A stretch of DNA of 9,003 nt from an uncultured Porphyromonadaceae bacterium (GTDB lineage: Bacteria > Bacteroidota > Bacteroidia > Bacteroidales > Muribaculaceae): assembly GCA_902462525.1 (NCBI GenBank), contig CABQCA010000096.1:1-9003 (forward strand). Direction: 5' to 3'. Positions 6,226-9,003 of the stretch are shown one piece after another; within the stretch, counting starts at the first letter, position 1, and every line of letters starts with the position of its first letter. The notes under the pieces were generated by a model. That model was not told the DNA's origin and did no database searches. It was given only the letters and a program-made list of their open reading frames with translations. Position numbers and translations under genes: made by a program.

Positions 6226-7200
6226 ATGAACACTACGGCACGTCATATAAGCTATTTGCTGGTCGAACACGACATTGTTGTCGTGCCGGCTTTCGGCGTA
6301 TTCCGTCGTAATCACCGTTGTGCCGTTTTTGAAAACGGTGTGCTTGTTCCGCCAGCTGATGATATCGTGTTCATAGCCGACGAGAGCGTACGTGACAATG
6401 AACTTTCCATGTCGATTGCCCGTAGTCTTGTCTGCGACCCTCAGGCGGCTGCAGAACGTGTGTCCGCTGATGTGGCGGAGATCAAATCGCGGCTACAGGC
6501 CGGTCAGTGCGTTGCTGTTGGCTCTGCCGGTTCTCTTCGCAATTCTTCCGAGTACGGAGGCGCTGTTTTTGTCAGCGAAATCCGCCGTGAAGTGTCTGCT
6601 ATGAGCTGGCTTGCCCCCATAGAGCCTCTCCGGCGTGAGGAGATGTCTGCAGAAAAGGCAACCGTTACTCCGGAAGAACAGCAAAAACGCAGCATCTTCC
6701 TTCAGTCGCTGCAGCGTACGGCATCAAGTGCAGCAGTGTTCGCGTTGCTTGTGCTTATTGCTTTCGTTGCTTCCCAACTTCCGCGACGTCAGACACAGAA
6801 CACTCAGGCAGCTTCATTCGGATTCGAGGGTATTGATTCACGACCTCAGGAGCTTATTCGGCCGGAACAGGAATCGGAAAAGGCTCTTGTTCTTATCATC
6901 AACACTCCGTCCGACGGCATGAGTATCGTGGATCCTTCGGAGAGAAAGCGCCTTGTTGCTAATGAACAAAATGTTTCGTCCGACAGTTACTATCTTGTAG
7001 TTGCATCGCTCGCTTCAGTCGACGATGCCCGCAAATTCATAGCCGCCTATCCGGAGGAACTCGGTCTGAAAATTCTTGAAACAGAGGGCCGTTGTCGTGT
7101 CTACGCTGCTTCCGGCAATTCGTTTGCCGCTACAAAGGCCGCAGCCGATGCCGCCGCTCTTTTCGAGCGCTTCCCTTCGGCATGGATTTGCCATAACTGA
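6226..7200 (+). CDS. HU-like (CCDC81-type) domain / transmembrane / SPOR-domain protein
   Basis: This 324-residue protein has three parts. Residues 5-105 resemble the bacterial HU-CCDC81 domains: HISYLLVEHDIVVVPAFGVF (8-27), a VPPADDIVFI segment (41-50) and a second repeat-like part to about 105. A single hydrophobic segment (about 167-184, AVFALLVLIAFVAS) is a membrane span, with no N-terminal signal peptide. The C-terminal 70 residues (SYYLVVASLAS from 254, ending FERFPSAWICHN) form a SPOR domain, a fold that binds denuded peptidoglycan glycans at division sites. The likely topology is HU-like domain in the cytoplasm and SPOR in the periplasm. The HU part suggests a link to nucleic acid or a self-assembly role, which is inference. 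Start ATG 6226 directly overlaps the stop of a 3-codon reading frame (6218-6229). The next gene follows after 81 nt on the same strand. The usual PGFGGF-like motif is PAFGVF here. Confidence 0.8.
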   Translation: MNTTARHISYLLVEHDIVVVPAFGVFRRNHRCAVFENGVLVPPADDIVFIADESVRDNELSMSIARSLVCDPQAAAERVSADVAEIKSRLQAGQCVAVGSAGSLRNSSEYGGAVFVSEIRREVSAMSWLAPIEPLRREEMSAEKATVTPEEQQKRSIFLQSLQRTASSAAVFALLVLIAFVASQLPRRQTQNTQAASFGFEGIDSRPQELIRPEQESEKALVLIINTPSDGMSIVDPSERKRLVANEQNVSSDSYYLVVASLASVDDARKFIAAYPEELGLKILETEGRCRVYAASGNSFAATKAAADAAALFERFPSAWICHN

Positions 7201-7281
7201 TTTAGGGCGAGGCAGGAGGCTTCGCTGTCGCCGTACTACGCCCCTCGTACCTTGTCCCTCGCTCCAAAAAATAACGATATT
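7201..7281. other. Intergenic spacer with GC-rich imperfect inverted repeat
   Basis: This 81-nt spacer holds purine-rich then pyrimidine-rich stretches. AGGGCGAGG (7204-7212) can pair imperfectly with CTTGTCCCT (7251-7259), and GAGG (7216-7219) with CCTC (7243-7246). No run of T follows, so it is a poor intrinsic terminator. A weak -7-like TACCTTGT lies at 7248-7255. It may be a degraded intergenic repeat or a structured leader of the nitroreductase gene. Confidence 0.3.
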
Positions 7282-7827
7282 ATGGAAAATCTGAGAGAAC
7301 TCCTTCTTACCCGTCACAGCATACGCCGCTACACCGACAAGCCTCTTGACAGCGAGCATGTGAAAACTATCCTTGAAGCCGGATTGTTGGCTCCGTCATC
7401 GAAGAACGCACGTTCATGGCAGTTTGTAGCTGTTGAAGATCCGGCTGTCCTTGCCCGTCTGAGCGAATGTAAACCAAACTATGCCACATCGATAAAAGAC
7501 GCACGTCTGGCTGTTGTGGTATGCACCGATCCGGCAAAAAGTGAGGCGTACATAGAAGATGCGACTGTTGCTGCTATCCTGATGCATCTTCAGGCTGCTG
7601 ATTTGGGCATAGGATCATGCTGGGTGCAGGTTCGCGGACGTCTTGCAGCCGACGGCGAACCGTCGGAGAATATAGTCCGTGAGATTCTCGGTATTCCCGA
7701 CGATATTGTGGTTGAATGTGTGATGACCTTCGGTTATCCCGATGAGACACGTCGTCCTGTCAATCCCGAAAAATTGCTTTGGGAAAAAGTACACATAGGT
7801 TCATGGAATCAGAGTCAGAACGACTGA
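7282..7827 (+). CDS. Nitroreductase-family FMN oxidoreductase
   Basis: This 181-residue protein is a small flavin-dependent NAD(P)H oxidoreductase, probably a cytoplasmic dimer. The FMN-binding start RHSIRRYTDKPL (residues 11-22), the APSSKNARSWQF segment (37-48) and GIGSCWVQVRGR (near 113-124) are typical. The physiological substrate cannot be told from sequence; family members reduce nitro compounds, quinones or flavins. The ATG at 7282 is chosen over an in-frame TTG at 7252, because MENLRELLLTRHSIRRY is the usual N-terminus. Its 3' end overlaps the next gene by 25 nt, so the two are probably translated from one message. It could share a promoter with the upstream SPOR gene or use a weak site in the spacer. 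Confidence 0.9.
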   Translation: MENLRELLLTRHSIRRYTDKPLDSEHVKTILEAGLLAPSSKNARSWQFVAVEDPAVLARLSECKPNYATSIKDARLAVVVCTDPAKSEAYIEDATVAAILMHLQAADLGIGSCWVQVRGRLAADGEPSENIVREILGIPDDIVVECVMTFGYPDETRRPVNPEKLLWEKVHIGSWNQSQND

Positions 7828-8627
7828 ACGACAGACTTTGTGTAGTTATAGCCGGCGCCGGCAATGTGGCATCGCATATAGCTGAAGCACTTGCCGCTTC
7901 ACCTGTGTGTAATCTGGCAGCCATTGCAAGCCGTGATCCGGCCCATGCCGAAGCTTTGGCGACTTCGACCGGTGCCAAAGCGTGCCGCTATTGCGAACTT
8001 GCCGCCTACAGGCCCGATGTCATAATAATGTCTGTTGCCGACCGTGCCGCCGCCGATGTAGTGTCGGCTATTGGGCGAATAGGCGACTCTGTGCTTGCCC
8101 TTCATACATCAGGTACGCTCGACAAGTCGGTAATGGCTTCTGTCAGTTCACGCACGGGCATTTTTTATCCTTTTCAGACATTCACAAAGGGCTTCGACGT
8201 CAATATGGCCGAGGTTCCTTTTTTTGTCGAGACTGCACGGGAATCGGACGTTCCTGTAGCCCGGAGATTAGCAGAGGCGATTTCGGACAAAGTTTACGCT
8301 TCCGACGAGGAAAAGCGACGGCATCTCCATGTGGCATGCGTTTTTACATCGAATTTTGTCAATGTGCTTCTCGGGGTTGTCGACGAGGAGCTCCAAAGGG
8401 CCGGATATCCGCCTGAAGTCGCCGAACCGTTGCTTCGGCAGACCATTGAGAAAGCCGGTGCAATAGGTTCGTATGCAGCCCAGACAGGCCCGGCAGTGCG
8501 TGGCGATATGGCTGTGATGCGTAGTCAGATGCTGACGCTTGATCCGGTATACAGGGAAGCCTACAAAGTGCTTTCCGAACTGATAATGCAACAACACAAT
8601 TCTGCAAATGAGCAAGATAAACTATGA
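7803..8627 (+). CDS. Rossmann-fold DUF2520-like protein, putative NAD(P)-dependent dehydrogenase
   Basis: This 274-residue protein has an N-terminal Rossmann domain with VVIAGAGNVASHIAEAL (residues 14-30, the GxGxxxxH dinucleotide loop), a conserved HTSGT (101-105) and YPFQTFTKG (122-130). An all-helical C-terminal domain follows with HVACVFTSNFVNVL (176-189) and TGPAVRGD (228-235), features I associate with the DUF2520 family. The architecture resembles the 6-phosphogluconate dehydrogenase / ketopantoate reductase / ProC superfamily; substrate and reaction are unknown. The ATG at 7803 is chosen over TTG at 7779 because it places the Rossmann loop close to the N-terminus; it overlaps the nitroreductase by 25 nt. 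The 3' end overlaps the KdsC-like gene by 20 nt, a pairing that from memory recurs in Bacteroidales. This suggests shared expression and perhaps a shared pathway. Confidence 0.82.
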   Translation: MESESERLNDRLCVVIAGAGNVASHIAEALAASPVCNLAAIASRDPAHAEALATSTGAKACRYCELAAYRPDVIIMSVADRAAADVVSAIGRIGDSVLALHTSGTLDKSVMASVSSRTGIFYPFQTFTKGFDVNMAEVPFFVETARESDVPVARRLAEAISDKVYASDEEKRRHLHVACVFTSNFVNVLLGVVDEELQRAGYPPEVAEPLLRQTIEKAGAIGSYAAQTGPAVRGDMAVMRSQMLTLDPVYREAYKVLSELIMQQHNSANEQDKL

Positions 8628-9003
8628 TCTCAGCAAAATTAAGGCTGTAGTTTTTGATGTTGACGGTGTCCTTTCACCTGCCGTGGTGCCTCTGGGGCCT
8701 GATGGTACGCCCGAACGTATGGCAAATCTCAAAGATGGCTATGCGATGGTTCAGGCGGTGAAAGGCGGTCTTCATCTCGCTATTATCAGCGGCGGCGATG
8801 ACCGCAGGGTAGAAGGACGTTTCCGTAAAATTGGCATGACCGATATTTTTCTTTGCTGCAAAGCCAAAGTGCCAGTGCTGAAAGAGTGGATGGATCGTAA
8901 TGGCTATAGCCCCGAGGAAGTGGCATATGTGGGCGATGACATACCCGATCTTCCGGCAATGGCTGTTGTCGGCCTTTCGGTGGCGCCGCGCGATGCAGCC
9001 GAC
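8608..9003 (+). CDS. KdsC-like HAD phosphatase, N-terminal 132 residues, cut at window edge
   Basis: This is a small HAD-superfamily hydrolase without a cap domain, of the KdsC type (3-deoxy-D-manno-octulosonate 8-phosphate phosphatase in lipopolysaccharide core synthesis). The frame is open from ATG 8608 to the window end. Motif I is FDVDGVLS with D17 (nucleophile) and D19, motif II is IISGGDD with S61, the motif III lysine is probably K85 or K87, and motif IV is VGDDIPD with D110, D111 and D114. Full-length KdsC proteins have about 165-190 residues, so roughly 40-50 are missing. It starts inside the end of the DUF2520 gene (20-nt overlap, different frame). A role as KdsC is plausible, but related small HAD phosphatases share these motifs and no other Kdo gene is visible, so no symbol is given. 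Confidence 0.88.
   Translation, partial: MSKINYDLSKIKAVVFDVDGVLSPAVVPLGPDGTPERMANLKDGYAMVQAVKGGLHLAIISGGDDRRVEGRFRKIGMTDIFLCCKAKVPVLKEWMDRNGYSPEEVAYVGDDIPDLPAMAVVGLSVAPRDAAD

Noticed and set aside
7248..7255. TACCTTGT as a promoter for the nitroreductase gene
   Set aside because: It has one mismatch to TAnnTTTG and no -33 box; too weak to list as a separate feature.

Overview
The window looks like chromosomal DNA of a Bacteroidales bacterium, most likely a gut lineage near Bacteroides or Muribaculaceae. The evidence is the Bacteroidales-style arginine gene order (GNAT acyltransferase, argG, argC, argD), promoter-like TAnnTTTG (-7) boxes without Shine-Dalgarno sequences, an HU-like/transmembrane/SPOR protein of a kind typical of Bacteroidetes, and a DUF2520-like gene overlapping a KdsC-like phosphatase gene. 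The family placement is inference from gene content, not from a search.

Layout: Positions 1-3722 hold four minus-strand genes read from right to left: a GNAT acyltransferase (3096-3722), argG (1701-2921), argC (736-1704) and argD (1-736, cut by the window edge). The last three are tightly coupled (4-nt and 1-nt overlaps). The 174-nt gap between the GNAT gene and argG is almost filled by a long imperfect palindrome with smaller hairpins. Positions 3872-6070 hold a minus-strand secreted GH36 alpha-galactosidase-like gene. A divergent spacer (6071-6225) with outward -7 boxes separates it from a plus-strand series: an HU/TM/SPOR protein (6226-7200), a nitroreductase (7282-7827), a DUF2520-like Rossmann protein (7803-8627) and a KdsC-like HAD phosphatase (8608 to the right edge). 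The last three overlap by 25 and 20 nt.

How the genes work together: the left block is the middle and end of arginine biosynthesis. The GNAT is the best local candidate for acylating glutamate, ArgC and ArgD carry the acylated intermediate towards acyl-ornithine, and ArgG joins citrulline to aspartate. In Bacteroides the acyl group is known to be succinyl at the transcarbamylase step, so the same may hold here. The GH36 enzyme is an independent periplasmic glycosidase. The right block is a compact housekeeping cluster: a putative envelope-anchored protein, a flavin reductase, and two overlapping genes for an uncharacterised dehydrogenase-like protein and a small phosphatase.

No CRISPR array, tRNA, rRNA, IS element or phage gene was seen. 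The least ordinary elements are the palindromic argG leader, the Cys-rich tail of the GNAT and the HU/SPOR protein.
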